The notes under the pieces are model-generated. The model ran no database searches. It saw only the letters and a list, made by a program, of their open reading frames with translations, and was not told where the DNA came from. From CAWANP01 sp963783445 (lineage in GTDB: Bacteria; Chloroflexota; Anaerolineae; JAAYZQ01), in NCBI GenBank assembly GCA_963783445.1, contig CAWANP010000009.1:124001-188000 (forward strand): 64,000 nucleotides of DNA, in the 5' to 3' direction. Made by a program: the position numbers and the translations under genes. Below, in pieces: positions 1 to 8,636 of this stretch; positions within the stretch are counted from its first letter, which is position 1; every line of letters begins with the position of its first letter.

Positions 1-43
1 GATGGCAACTTTGCTGCAGCCATCGGAATCCTGAAACTAGCCG

Positions 44-72
44 TTGACTTTTCACCTTGTCGGTGCTATAAT
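44..72 (+). promoter_or_regulatory. sigma-70 promoter of the carboxylase gene
   Basis: TTGACT at 44-49 and TATAAT at 67-72 are separated by exactly 17 bases and lie 36 bases upstream of the carboxylase ATG. A GGAG ribosome binding site is at 97-100. This is a near-consensus housekeeping promoter. Confidence 0.75.
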
Positions 73-108
73 GCGCCAGAATCGACACCAAAGACGGGAG
101 TTCGGGGC

Positions 109-1644
109 ATGACACAATCCTACCGTGATGAACTGGAAGAACGCCGCCAGAAGGCCAGCCAGGGAGGTGGGCAGGCGCGCATCGAGGCCCAGCACGCCAA
201 GGGCAAGCGCACGGCCCGCGAGCGGTTGGCCCATTTGCTGGACGAAGGTACCTTCCAGGAAATCAGTCCCTACATCACCAGCCGCCTTGCGGGGCAGGAC
301 GCTGTGGACGGCGACGCGGTCGTGACCGGCTACGGCCTCATCGATGGGCGGAGGGTATGCGTCTATGCCCAGGATTTCACCGTGTTCGGCGGCTCCTTTT
401 CCGAAGCCCAGGCCATGAAGGTCAGCCAGGTAATGGACCTGGCCCTGCAGGGAGGCCTGCCCGTGATCGGCTTGAGCGACTCGGTGGGAGCCCGCATCCA
501 GGAAGGGGTCCATAGCCTGGCCGCGTACGCCGAACTGTTCTGGCGCAACACCCAGGCCAGCGGTGTGATCCCCCAGATCAGCGTCATGCTGGGACCCTGC
601 GCCGGAGGCTCGGTCTATTCGCCGGGGCTGACCGATTTTGTCATCATGACCCGCAAGATCAGCCACATGTTCATCACCGGCCCCGACGTGATCCGCACAG
701 TGACCGGAGAGGAAGTAGACCTGGAGACGCTGGGTGGCGCCGGCACCCACAGCCAGACCAGCGGCGTGGCCCATTTCTCCGCCGCCGACGAAGACGAGGC
801 GCTGGCCCTGACCCGCCGATTGCTTGGCTACCTGCCCAGCAACAACGTCGAAAATCCGCCCTACTCGCCTACCGGCGACGATCCGTGGCGTATGGACCCC
901 AGCCTTGATACCCTGGTCCCCGAGGATCCTTCTGTGCCCTATGACATGGCCCACGTTCTCGAAGGCGTATTCGACCGGGACAGTTTTTTCGAGGTGCACC
1001 CGGCCTTTGCCCCCAACGCCATCGCCGGCTTTGCCCGGCTGAACGGCGAAGTGGTGGGTATCGTCGCCCAGCAGCCGCTCCACCTGGCGGGAGTGATCGA
1101 CATCGACGCTTCGGACAAGATAGCCCGTTTTGTGCGCTTTTGCGATTGCTTTAACATCCCCATCGTCACCTTCGTAGACTCACCAGGGTTCCTGCCTGGC
1201 GTCGATCAGGAGCACGGCGGCATCATCCGTCACGGCGCCAAGATCGTCTACGCCTACTCCGAGGCGACGGTGCCCAAAATCAGCATCGTCACCCGCAAGG
1301 CCTACGGTGGGGCCTACATCGTCATGAGCAGCAAGTATATCCGTACCGACCTGAGCCTGGCCTGGCCCACGGCCGAGATTGCGGTACTGGGAGCCGACGG
1401 CGCGGTGGCCATCCTGCACCGCAAAGCGCTCAAGCAGGCCGCCGACCCGGAGGCCCTGCACGCTGAGCTGGTGGCTGACTATCGTGAGAAATTCGGCACC
1501 CCCTACCTTGCAGCAGCCAGCGGCCACATCGACGACGTGATCTTGCCCAGCGAAACGCGCCCCCGGCTGGTCACCGCCCTGGAGGTCCTGAAGGACAAAT
1601 CTGTTCAGGGCCCGGCCAAAAAGCACGGCAACATGCCTATGTGA
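109..1644 (+). CDS. acyl-CoA carboxylase, carboxyltransferase (beta) subunit
   Basis: The 511-residue protein is the usual length for the biotin-dependent carboxyltransferase subunit that moves a carboxyl group from carboxybiotin to propionyl-CoA or a related acyl-CoA in the cytoplasm. The N-terminal half has the family helix rich in Arg/Lys (ARERLAHLLD) and the acyl-CoA site GPCAGGSVYSPGLTDF. The C-terminal half has the carboxybiotin-side motifs DSPGFLPGVDQE and RKAYGGAYIVMSSK. The ATG follows a near-perfect promoter. No biotin carboxylase or biotin carrier gene is next to it, so the partner alpha subunit must lie elsewhere. Propionyl-CoA is the most likely substrate from the overall motif pattern, but acetyl- or methylcrotonyl-CoA cannot be excluded by eye. 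The frame is intact. Confidence 0.93.
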   Translation: MTQSYRDELEERRQKASQGGGQARIEAQHAKGKRTARERLAHLLDEGTFQEISPYITSRLAGQDAVDGDAVVTGYGLIDGRRVCVYAQDFTVFGGSFSEAQAMKVSQVMDLALQGGLPVIGLSDSVGARIQEGVHSLAAYAELFWRNTQASGVIPQISVMLGPCAGGSVYSPGLTDFVIMTRKISHMFITGPDVIRTVTGEEVDLETLGGAGTHSQTSGVAHFSAADEDEALALTRRLLGYLPSNNVENPPYSPTGDDPWRMDPSLDTLVPEDPSVPYDMAHVLEGVFDRDSFFEVHPAFAPNAIAGFARLNGEVVGIVAQQPLHLAGVIDIDASDKIARFVRFCDCFNIPIVTFVDSPGFLPGVDQEHGGIIRHGAKIVYAYSEATVPKISIVTRKAYGGAYIVMSSKYIRTDLSLAWPTAEIAVLGADGAVAILHRKALKQAADPEALHAELVADYREKFGTPYLAAASGHIDDVILPSETRPRLVTALEVLKDKSVQGPAKKHGNMPM

Positions 1645-1698
1645 GTTCCATAGTTCTGGAACTGATGTTAGCAACAATCTACTTCGCCTGGCGCCCCG

Positions 1699-3366
1699 TC
1701 AGCGCTGGTACCGGGCCTGCCCGCCGATGATCGTATAGACGACCTCAGTGTCCAGGATCTCCTCATCCGGCACATGCAGAATGTCCTGGGAAAAAACAGT
1801 GATATCGGCCAGCTTGCCGGGCGCCAGCGAGCCCTTAATGTCCTCCTCAAAGGCCGCGTAAGCATTGTTGACCGTACAAGACGCCAGCGCCTGCTGGCGG
1901 GTCAGCCTTTGCTCGGGAAGAAAGACCGAGCCGTTGGCCATCTTGCGTGTGACCGTGCAATAAAAGTTGACGATGGGGTCAATGTCCTCGACCGGTGGAT
2001 CGGTGCCATTCACCAGCACGGCGCCTGACTGGATCAGCGTCTGGTACTGGTAGCCCCGCTCCCGGGTCCGCTCCTCGCCGAGCCGGTCCACGACCCAGGG
2101 GCCATCGGAAGTGGCAAAGACACCACGGACCGAGGCCATGACGCCGAGTTGGGCGTAGCGAGGCAGGTCATCGGGATGGATGACCTGGGAATGCTCGATG
2201 CGCCACCGAAAATCGCCCTTGTCTGGGTTCCTGGTAAAGTTCTCCTCATAAATGTCCAGTAGCTCCCGGATGGCCCGGTCACCGATGCCCTGAATGGCCA
2301 TCTGGTAGCCATGCTCGACGGCCAGCTCGGCGGAGCGCCGGATGTCGGGCACGGGTGTGACATTGAAACCCGTGCTCTCCGGCATGTCACTGTATGGCTC
2401 CAGCAGCCAGCCGCCGTGTACGCCCAGGGCCCCATCCAGCACCTTTTCGCCGATGGTGCGCACCGTCAGATAGCCGTTCCCATGGCCCACCATCCGGTAG
2501 TCCGGCAGCCTACCCTCCAGGTCCGCGGCGGGTTCCTGGATGCAGACGTAGAGCCGCAGCGGCAGGCTGCCCTCGTCGGCCAGCTTCTTCATAAAGTCGA
2601 TGGTCTCAAAGCTCTCGCCCATGTCGTGAAAGCTGGTGATGCCCTTGGCGATGGCCTCCTCCCCGGCAAGCGCTACCTGGCGGCGCATCTCGGCCTCCAC
2701 TACCTCCGGCGGGCGCCGGGCGAGGTAGGAAGCCAGCGCCTCCCGCGCCGGAAACTGGGCGGTCTCCCGCAGCATGCCGGTGGGCTGACCCTCGCCGTCG
2801 CGGACGATCACGCCCCCTTCCGGATCCGGGGTCTCCGGACCCAGGCCGGCCGCTTCCAGGCCCCGGGCATTGACAAAAACGCCGTGGCCGCTGACGTGGA
2901 TCAGGATCACCGGGTTCCGCGGGCTGATGTCGCTGAGGCTCTGGTGGGTGGGCATCCCCTCCACACTGGGCGACGGCGCATGATCCCACCAGTCCTGGTG
3001 CCAGCCGCGGCCCATGATCCAGTCGCCGGGCTGGGCCTCGCGCGCGGCCTCCGCCACCAGGTCCACGACCTCGCCCCAGGAGCGGGTGGCCCGCAGGTCG
3101 AGGCTCATCAGGGACTCGCCCAGACTCATATAGTGGCCGTGCCCGTCAATCAATCCGGGCACGGCAAGCTGCCCCTGCAGGTCGATGACCCGGGTATCGG
3201 GGCCGATCAAGGGCTCGATCTCACTGTCACCTCCCAGAGCAAGGATGGTCTCGCCCCTGGCCGCCAGGGCCTGCACCTGCGGGTTGGCCGGGTCCATGGT
3301 GACGATCTTACCGTTACGGAGTACTAGATCGGCGGGGCCATGTCCTGTCGTGTGCCTGTCAGTCAT
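1699..3366 (-). CDS. amidohydrolase family protein (YtcJ-like)
   Basis: A 555-residue metal-dependent amidohydrolase. The N-terminal beta-sandwich strand is LVLRNGKIVTMD. It is followed by VPGLIDGHGHYMSLGESL, whose HGH contributes metal ligands, and by a long insert typical of YtcJ-like enzymes. Later motifs are FHDMGES, QGIGDRAIRELLD, WRIEHSQVIHPDDLPR and NGTDPPVEDIDP, matching the second half of the barrel with its His and Asp ligands. The C-terminus, SLAPGKLADITVFS, closes the sandwich domain. An AAGGAGG ribosome binding site precedes the ATG. The substrate is not evident; relatives hydrolyse amide or formamide bonds in diverse small molecules. The gene converges with the carboxylase and stands alone. 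Confidence 0.9.
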   Translation of the reverse strand: MTDRHTTGHGPADLVLRNGKIVTMDPANPQVQALAARGETILALGGDSEIEPLIGPDTRVIDLQGQLAVPGLIDGHGHYMSLGESLMSLDLRATRSWGEVVDLVAEAAREAQPGDWIMGRGWHQDWWDHAPSPSVEGMPTHQSLSDISPRNPVILIHVSGHGVFVNARGLEAAGLGPETPDPEGGVIVRDGEGQPTGMLRETAQFPAREALASYLARRPPEVVEAEMRRQVALAGEEAIAKGITSFHDMGESFETIDFMKKLADEGSLPLRLYVCIQEPAADLEGRLPDYRMVGHGNGYLTVRTIGEKVLDGALGVHGGWLLEPYSDMPESTGFNVTPVPDIRRSAELAVEHGYQMAIQGIGDRAIRELLDIYEENFTRNPDKGDFRWRIEHSQVIHPDDLPRYAQLGVMASVRGVFATSDGPWVVDRLGEERTRERGYQYQTLIQSGAVLVNGTDPPVEDIDPIVNFYCTVTRKMANGSVFLPEQRLTRQQALASCTVNNAYAAFEEDIKGSLAPGKLADITVFSQDILHVPDEEILDTEVVYTIIGGQARYQR

Positions 3367-3478
3367 ACAAGCCTCCTTTGCTGAAAAGTAGGGCGATTGT
3401 ACCAGATTGACTTGGGGGCCAGGATACTACAGCCATCGTCGAAAGTCAAGCACCGAACCGCGGCCCCAACTACCCCAA

Positions 3479-3507
3479 TTGACGACTCCGGGCTTCCAAC
3501 GTATAAT
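3479..3507 (+). promoter_or_regulatory. sigma-70 promoter of the HAD hydrolase gene
   Basis: TTGACG at 3479-3484 and TATAAT at 3502-3507 have a 17-base spacer. The implied 5' untranslated leader to the ATG at 3643 is about 130 bases, long enough for leader control, although no riboswitch was recognised. Confidence 0.65.
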
Positions 3508-3642
3508 CCCTATGCCCTATGCAGCCTCCAGGCCCGCTGAGTACCTGGATGGAGGGTGCTACCGAACGAAGGCCATTGTCCAGCCAACTACCGCACGGGA
3601 TCAGCAGATGATTCTGACCCAAAAGACGATAGGGGGATACCC

Positions 3643-4575
3643 ATGAAGACCACGCACATTCCGTCATGGAACGACACACCCACCAAGCAAGCCATCGTCG
3701 ACTTTGTGACCGCTGTAACCGACACTAGCAATCCCAACTATGTACCTCCCGCCGAACGTATCGCTACATTCGATAACGACGGCACGCTATGGTGCGAGAA
3801 ACCGATGTACATCCAGTTTGACTACCTCCTGCGCAAGCTGGCAGCACAGACTGAAGGCGATCCGTCGCTGCGATCAAAGGAGCCTTGGCGAGCCGCCTGG
3901 GAGAAGGACTTTGACTGGATCGACGGCGCGATAACAAGACACTATCAGGGAGACGATAGAGACCTGAATGTTTTATTTGGCGGGATCCTCACTCTGGCCG
4001 AAGGCCAAGTCGTGGAGCAGATCGAGGCGGAGGCCAAGGAGTTTGTGGAGAACGAACGCCATCCGACCTTGGGCATAGCCTACCGGGACTGTGTCTACCA
4101 GCCGATGCTGGAATTGCTCCAGTACCTTGAAGCCAACGGCTTCACCAACTATATTGTGTCCGGGGGAGGGCGTGACTTTATGCGCGGCTTTGCCCACGAC
4201 CTGTACGGCATTCCCCGCCAGCGGGTGATCGGCAGCACGGTCGCCTACCGCTATGAGGAGAGCGACGGCGGAACTATCGTGCAGAGGGCGGAGCTGGATG
4301 TGATGGACGACGGCCCGGGCAAGCCCGTCCAGATCTGGCACGTCATCGGGCGGCGCCCGATCCTGGCGGCCGGAAACTCCAACGGCGACCTGCCGATGCT
4401 GGCCTTCTCGGGTGGCCCATCGCTGCCGGCGTTGCGGCTCCTGGTCGTGCACGACGATGCGGACCGTGAGTTCGACTATGTCGCCGGGGCGGAGAAGGCC
4501 ATAGACACGGCGCAAACTCAAAGCTGGACAACCATCAGCATCCAGCGAGATTGGCGGAGGGTTTTCGCAGGTTGA
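3643..4575 (+). CDS. HAD-superfamily hydrolase
   Basis: A 310-residue haloacid dehalogenase-type phosphatase. Motif I is FDNDGTLW, carrying the nucleophile Asp and the acid/base Asp. Motif II is YIVSGGG, and the late Asp pair lies near AAGNSNGDLPML. The large cap between motifs I and II resembles phosphoserine-phosphatase-like HADs. The open frame extends upstream to 3556, but the ATG at 3643 is chosen because an AGGGGG ribosome binding site ends 8 bases before it and homologues start near MKTTH. The protein looks cytoplasmic because no signal peptide is visible. The substrate is unknown. The gene is monocistronic, with its own promoter upstream and a convergent neighbour downstream. Confidence 0.85.
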   Translation: MKTTHIPSWNDTPTKQAIVDFVTAVTDTSNPNYVPPAERIATFDNDGTLWCEKPMYIQFDYLLRKLAAQTEGDPSLRSKEPWRAAWEKDFDWIDGAITRHYQGDDRDLNVLFGGILTLAEGQVVEQIEAEAKEFVENERHPTLGIAYRDCVYQPMLELLQYLEANGFTNYIVSGGGRDFMRGFAHDLYGIPRQRVIGSTVAYRYEESDGGTIVQRAELDVMDDGPGKPVQIWHVIGRRPILAAGNSNGDLPMLAFSGGPSLPALRLLVVHDDADREFDYVAGAEKAIDTAQTQSWTTISIQRDWRRVFAG

Positions 4576-4589
4576 GCGGTGAGCTTGAC

Positions 4590-4976
4590 CTATCCCTGTA
4601 GGATCGTTTCTATCTCAGCCAGAATCTGGCTCATGCTCGGCTGATCGGCCGGTGCGACGCGATCCTCTACCCCGAGATGCTTGTGGTGGGGATGAGTCAC
4701 AACGCCAGGATGGTGCGGTGCATTGTCGTAGCGAAACACGCGCCGGCCGTCACGGATGTAGTTATAGGCATAGTGTACCCGAACAGGATAACCGAGTTCA
4801 GTACTAACGACCTCGTATATGTCTAGGTAGGAGATATCCCAGAGAAAAACCCGGCATCGAAGCAGGCCATTGTGGTCATCCGATGCCAGGCAAGTGACTG
4901 GCTCGTCGAGGGAGCCAAAGAGGACATTCTGCCTCAAGCCACGCTCGATGGCAGAAAAATAGTCGTCAATGATCAT
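4590..4976 (-). CDS. DUF6516-like protein, putative toxin of a two-gene module
   Basis: A 128-residue protein starting MIIDDYFSAIERGL. The open frame runs to 5051, but the internal ATG at 4976 is preferred because it overlaps the stop of the upstream small gene as ATGA, a translational-coupling junction. The pattern of short beta segments (RCRVFLWDISYLDIYEVV, VHYAYNYIRDGRRVFRYDN) followed by a PHHKHLG segment matches DUF6516 proteins, which recur beside small helical partners and are proposed toxin components. Both points on function are inference from the family and arrangement. No catalytic motif can be named. It lies between two ordinary metabolic genes and reads toward the HAD gene. Confidence 0.6.
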   Translation of the reverse strand: MIIDDYFSAIERGLRQNVLFGSLDEPVTCLASDDHNGLLRCRVFLWDISYLDIYEVVSTELGYPVRVHYAYNYIRDGRRVFRYDNAPHHPGVVTHPHHKHLGVEDRVAPADQPSMSQILAEIETILQG

Positions 4977-5191
4977 GCAGGTACCGGCTTTTGCTGCATG
5001 AACTGGCGTACCGGCAGCGAAGTGAGATAGAGGTGGTAGAGTCCAGCCCACAACATCAGATCATCATCATCGCCAAGCTCACCAGTTCGATAGCGACGGT
5101 AGAACTCTATTGTTGAATAACCATACTTGCGCTCGTACTCGCGCAGTCGCTCACTCAGGTCTTGAAAACTCACACGTTCTGGCTTGAACAT
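4973..5191 (-). CDS. small helical partner protein, putative antitoxin
   Basis: The 72-residue, charged and mostly helical protein carries the segment EYERKYGYSTIEFYRRY followed by GELGDDDDLMLWAGLYHLY. This arrangement is common in small proteins encoded directly before DUF6516 genes. Its stop codon overlaps the start of the downstream gene (ATGA), so the two are co-translated. A near-consensus promoter lies 30 bases upstream. The antitoxin role is inferred from size, order and coupling only. No DNA-binding fold is obvious. Confidence 0.6.
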   Translation of the reverse strand: MFKPERVSFQDLSERLREYERKYGYSTIEFYRRYRTGELGDDDDLMLWAGLYHLYLTSLPVRQFMQQKPVPA

Positions 5192-5220
5192 GATCCCCGC
5201 CTCTATCCGTTCTCAAGATG

Positions 5221-5249
5221 AGTATACATCCAAACCAGTCGAACGTCAA
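5221..5249 (-). promoter_or_regulatory. sigma-70 promoter of the two-gene DUF6516 module
   Basis: On the minus strand TTGACG (5244-5249) and TATACT (5221-5226) are 17 bases apart, immediately upstream of the small partner gene. It is divergent from the por promoter about 40 bases away. Confidence 0.65.
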
Positions 5250-5288
5250 GTCCTTTTTTCGCCTCTCGCAGTCGGGCTCACCACCGAC

Positions 5289-5317
5289 TTGACTCCCCTG
5301 CAGATCATCCGTATACT
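5289..5317 (+). promoter_or_regulatory. sigma-70 promoter of the pyruvate:ferredoxin oxidoreductase operon
   Basis: TTGACT at 5289-5294 and TATACT at 5312-5317 are 17 bases apart. The leader to the first por start at 5428 is roughly 105 bases. Confidence 0.65.
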
Positions 5318-5427
5318 ATGTTCTGAAGGGGGCACCGGACGATTGCTCACCTTCGGTTCAGACATTCCACCAGTCGATTCGCCAATAACCTGCATGCAAG
5401 GAGCATGCCCAGAAGAGGAATTGTACC

Positions 5428-6004
5428 ATGGAAGACCTGATCGAGATCCGCTGGCACGGTCGCGGCGGGCAGGGTGTGGTCACCGCCGGCAAGCTGCTGG
5501 CCGAGACGGCGCTGGGCAGCGGCCAGTACTTCCAGGCCTTCCCCGACTATGGGCCCGAGCGCATGGGCGCGCCCATCCGCGCCTTTACCCGCCTCAGCCC
5601 CCAGCCCATCACCATCCATTCCCAGATCGAGGCAGCCCGACGTCGTCGTGGTCCTCGATCCCACGCTGCTGGGCGACGGTGGCCGGTGACGGAAGGGCTC
5701 AAGGAGGATGGCACGCTGTTGGTCAACACCTCGATGAGCCCGGCCGAGGTGCGCGAGGCCACCGGCTTCCGGAGCGGGCAAGGTCTTTACTGTGGACGCC
5801 AGCCACATCGCCATCGAGGAGATGGGCCGGGAGATCACCAACACGCCCATGCTGGGCGCCTTTGCCCGGGCCACGGGCATCTTCGACATCGAGGAGCTTG
5901 GCCGAGCAGTTGCGGGCCTGGTTTGGCAAAAACTGCCGCCGGAGGCCGTCGAGGCCAACGTGCGGGCCATGCGGCGCGCGGCCGACGAAGTGCAAGGAGG
6001 CTAG
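5428..6004 (+). CDS. porC: pyruvate:ferredoxin oxidoreductase, gamma subunit (frame broken)
   Basis: First gene of a four-subunit 2-oxoacid:ferredoxin oxidoreductase that converts pyruvate and CoA to acetyl-CoA, CO2 and reduced ferredoxin. The N-terminus MEDLIEIRWHGRGGQGVVTA and the following FPDYGPERMGAPI are hallmark gamma-subunit motifs. The protein continues with DVVVVLDPTLLG in a second frame, LKEDGTLLVNTS back in the first, and VFTVDASHIAIEEMG in a third. Three breaks lie near 5637, 5675-5690 and 5780, and each is repaired by dropping one base. Full length would be about 190 residues, normal for the family. The delta subunit follows after 10 bases. Since the family sequence is complete across frames, I judge the breaks to be sequence errors. 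Confidence 0.8.
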
Positions 6005-6014
6005 GAGAGAGACC

Positions 6015-6369
6015 ATGACAGCTGAAAGGCTGGCGAGAGATCCCCATCGGCGGGATGATCCTGGAGGCCGGGAACTGCCGTCGAGTACCACACCGGCGGC
6101 TGGCGGGCCTTCCGGCCCGTCCGCGGCGAGGCCGAGTGCACCCACTGCTTCCAGTGCTGGCTGTTCTGCCCCGACTCCAGCATCCTGGTGGACGCCGAGA
6201 CAGGAGAAGATGGCCGGCTTTGACCTGGAGCACTGCAAGGGCTGTGGCATCTGCGCCGCGGTCTGCCCGGTCAATGCCAAGGTGACGGCGAAAGGCGGGG
6301 GAGGAGTTGGCTCGGGATGATGCCCGGCTGTGCATCCGCATGGTCGAAGAAGGGAAGTGCCAGGAGTGA
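6015..6369 (+). CDS. porD: pyruvate:ferredoxin oxidoreductase, delta subunit (frame broken)
   Basis: A small ferredoxin-like subunit carrying two [4Fe-4S] clusters that relay electrons from the thiamine site to ferredoxin. CTHCFQCWLFCPD and CKGCGICAAVCPV give the two Cys-x2-Cys-x2-Cys-x3-Cys-Pro sets. Upstream the sequence reads WREIPIGGMILEAGN and then the conserved VEYHTGGWRAFRPV in another frame. Breaks sit near 6027, 6076 and 6190-6205, with a further one near 6295, and most are repaired by removing one base. AGGAGAGA precedes the ATG. The C-terminal frame ends GKCQE and stops 5 bases before porA. Confidence 0.8.
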
Positions 6370-6374
6370 GAACG

Positions 6375-7568
6375 ATGAGCACATTCGAAGCACTGTCCGG
6401 AAACGAGGCCGTCGCCACGGCCATGCGCCAGATCAACCCTGACGTGGTGGCCGCCTACCCCATCACGCCCCAGACCTCCACCGTGCAGACATTTGCCGAC
6501 TTATGTCGCCGACGGGCTGGTGGACACCGAGTTTGTGACGGTGGAGAGCGAGCACAGCGCCATGAGCGCCTGCGTCGGCGCCTCGGCGGCCGGGGCGCGG
6601 GTGATGACGGCCACGTCATCCAACGGCCTGGCCCTGATGTGGGAGATCCTCTACATCGCCGCCTCCAACCGCTGCCCCATCGTGATGAGCCTGGTCAACC
6701 GGGCGCTGTCGGGCCCCATCAACATCCACTGCGACCACTCCGACGTCATGGGCATGCGCGATAGCGGCTGGATCATCCTCTTCTCGGAGAACGGCCAGGA
6801 GGCCTACGACAACCTGATCCAGGCCGTGCGCATCGGCGAGCACCCCGACGTGCTGCTGCCGGTGGCCGTCTGCCAGGATGGCTTTATCACCAGCCACGGC
6901 ATGGAGCGGGTGGAGATCTATGACGACGCCAGACGTGAAGGCCTTTGTGGGCGAGTACCAGCCCCAGTGGCCGCTGCTGGACCTGGAGAACCCCAAGACC
7001 TATGGCGCCGCTGGACTTTTACGACTATTACTATGAGCACAAGCGGCAGCAGATCGAGGCCATGGAACAGGCCCAGCAGGTGATCCTGGAAGTGGCCGCG
7101 GAGTTCAACGCACAGTTCGACCGCGACTATGGCCTGTTCGAGGCCTACCGGCTGGAGGACGCCGAGGTGGCCGTGGTCGTCGCCAACTCGACGGCAGGCA
7201 CGGCCAAGGTCGTCGTCGACCAGCTGCGGGACGAGGGCGTCAAGGCCGGCCTGCTCAAGCCGCGCGTCTTCCGCCCCTTTCCCGGCGCAGGAGATGGCCG
7301 AGGCCCTGGGCCACCTGAAGGCCGTGGCCGTGATGGACCGCTCCATCTCCTTTGGGGCGATGGACAACGCCGGCCCGCTCTTCCTGGAGATGGTGGCGGC
7401 GCTGGCCGTGCACGGCGTGCACGTGCCGGTGGTCGACTATGTCTACGGCCTGGGCGGGCGCGACATCCTGCCCCACGAGATCGAGGCGGTCTACCGCGAT
7501 ACTGCTCGAGGTCGCCGAGACAGGACAGGTGGAGCGCAGGGTCACACTACCTGGGCGTGCGGGAATGA
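6375..7568 (+). CDS. porA: pyruvate:ferredoxin oxidoreductase, alpha subunit (frame broken)
   Basis: The alpha subunit, about 395 residues once frames are joined, provides the pyrimidine-side thiamine domain and the CoA-facing domain. Recognisable segments are LSGNEAVATAMRQINPDVVA, AAYPITPQTSTVQTFAD, VTVESEHSAMSACVGASAAG, SGPINIHCDHSDVMG, LLKPRVFRPFP and the typical tail HYLGVRE. Breaks occur near 6503, 6930, 7005, 7285, 7503 and 7547, and each is restored by deleting a single base. GGAG sits 8 bases before the ATG, and porB begins 11 bases after the stop. The substrate call of pyruvate rather than 2-oxoglutarate rests on the C-D-A-B subunit order and motif details. Confidence 0.85.
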
Positions 7569-7579
7569 GGGAGGAGACA

Positions 7580-8515
7580 ATGGCAACAAAACTGATACCC
7601 AAGGAACTGGCCAAGCGGCCCGAGCGCCTGGCACCCGGGCACCGGCTGTGCGCCGGCTGCGGCGCGTCGATCGTCGTGCGGCAGATGCTGGCGGCCATCG
7701 ACGAGCCGGTGGTCGTCGCCAACGCCACCGGCTGCCTGGAGGTGGCGACCACCATCTATCCCTACACCGCCTGGCAGGTGCCCTGGATCCACAACGCCTT
7801 TGAGAACGCGGCGGCCACCATGAGCGGCGTCGAGGCCGCCTACCGCAGCCTGGTGCGCCAGGGCAAGATCCCGGAGCAGAACGTCAAGTTCATCGCCTTT
7901 GGCGGCGACGGCGGCACCTACGACATCGGCCTGCAGTCCCTCTCCGGCGCCATGGAGCGGGGGCACCAGTTGCTCTACGTCTGCTACGACAACGGGGCCT
8001 ACATGAACACCGGCATCCAGCGCTCCAGCGCCACGCCCTTTGGCGCGCACACGACCACCTCGCCGGCCGGCAAGGTCATCCCCGGCAAGCAGCAGTTCCG
8101 CAAGGACCTGACGGCCATCATGGCCGCCCACGACATCCCCTACGTGGCCCAGGCCGCGCCCAGCCGCTGGCGCGACCTGATGCAAAAGACGCGCAAGGCG
8201 GTGGACTGCGGCGGGCCGGCCTTCATGAACGTGCTGGCTTCCTGCAACCGGGGCTGGCGGCACGGGACGGACGAGACCATCGAGCTCACCCAGCTGGCGG
8301 TGGACACCTGCTACTGGCCCCTCTTCGAGGTCGAGAACGGCGAGTGGAGGCTGACCTACAAGCCCAAGGAGAAACTGCCGGTGGAGGAGTGGCTGGAGCG
8401 GCAGGGCCGGTTCCGCCACCTGTTCAAGCCGGAGAACCGGCATCTGATCGACGAGATCCAGGCGGAGGTGGACCGGCGCTGGGAGCGGTTGCTCAAGCGC
8501 TGTGGAGAAGCGTAG
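7580..8515 (+). CDS. porB: pyruvate:ferredoxin oxidoreductase, beta subunit
   Basis: This 311-residue beta subunit binds thiamine pyrophosphate and a [4Fe-4S] cluster. It is the only por gene with an unbroken frame. CAGCG near residue 26 supplies cluster cysteines, GGDGGTYDIGLQSLSGAMERG is the thiamine-pyrophosphate/Mg site, and the YDNGAYMNTGIQRS segment follows it. A later Cys in VLASCNRGW is also typical. The start ATGGCAACA is preceded by GGAGGAG. A 15-base-pair terminator stem follows the stop. Together with the preceding three genes this gives ferredoxin-linked oxidation or reversible synthesis of pyruvate, consistent with an anaerobic or microaerophilic life style. Confidence 0.92.
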   Translation: MATKLIPKELAKRPERLAPGHRLCAGCGASIVVRQMLAAIDEPVVVANATGCLEVATTIYPYTAWQVPWIHNAFENAAATMSGVEAAYRSLVRQGKIPEQNVKFIAFGGDGGTYDIGLQSLSGAMERGHQLLYVCYDNGAYMNTGIQRSSATPFGAHTTTSPAGKVIPGKQQFRKDLTAIMAAHDIPYVAQAAPSRWRDLMQKTRKAVDCGGPAFMNVLASCNRGWRHGTDETIELTQLAVDTCYWPLFEVENGEWRLTYKPKEKLPVEEWLERQGRFRHLFKPENRHLIDEIQAEVDRRWERLLKRCGEA

Positions 8516-8594
8516 AGTGGAGGAAAGTCCATAGACGGCGTTACCATCAGGGTACTATGCAGCCAGCGCCACTTTCTAATCCCCAAGGCAATCC

Positions 8595-8628
8595 AGGACT
8601 GGCGGTCCTCGGAAGGACCGCCAGTCCT
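8595..8628. terminator. bidirectional hairpin terminator between por operon and ABC exporter
   Basis: A perfect 15-base-pair inverted repeat (8595-8609 with 8614-8628) has the four-base loop CGGA. It lies between two convergent genes. There is no long T tract on either side, so it may act as a bidirectional stem or as mRNA 3' end protection. Confidence 0.7.
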
Positions 8629-8636
8629 AACAAGAA

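Noticed and set aside
52..1083. 343-codon frame antisense to the carboxylase
   Set aside because: It mirrors a clearly conserved gene; its protein is low-complexity Gly/His/Gln without motifs, as expected for a GC-rich shadow.
2311..3327. 338-codon plus-strand frame over the amidohydrolase
   Set aside because: Antisense shadow of a motif-complete gene, with no start context or family resemblance.
5428..8515. Programmed ribosomal frameshifting in the por genes
   Set aside because: About a dozen shifts at unrelated sequences in three genes, without slippery motifs or stimulatory structures, cannot be a programmed mechanism.
8516..8594. GAGGAAAGTCC, resembling the RNase P RNA signature
   Set aside because: The rest of the P4/P5 region and the roughly 350 bases of an RNase P RNA are missing; the adjacent hairpin is a terminator.
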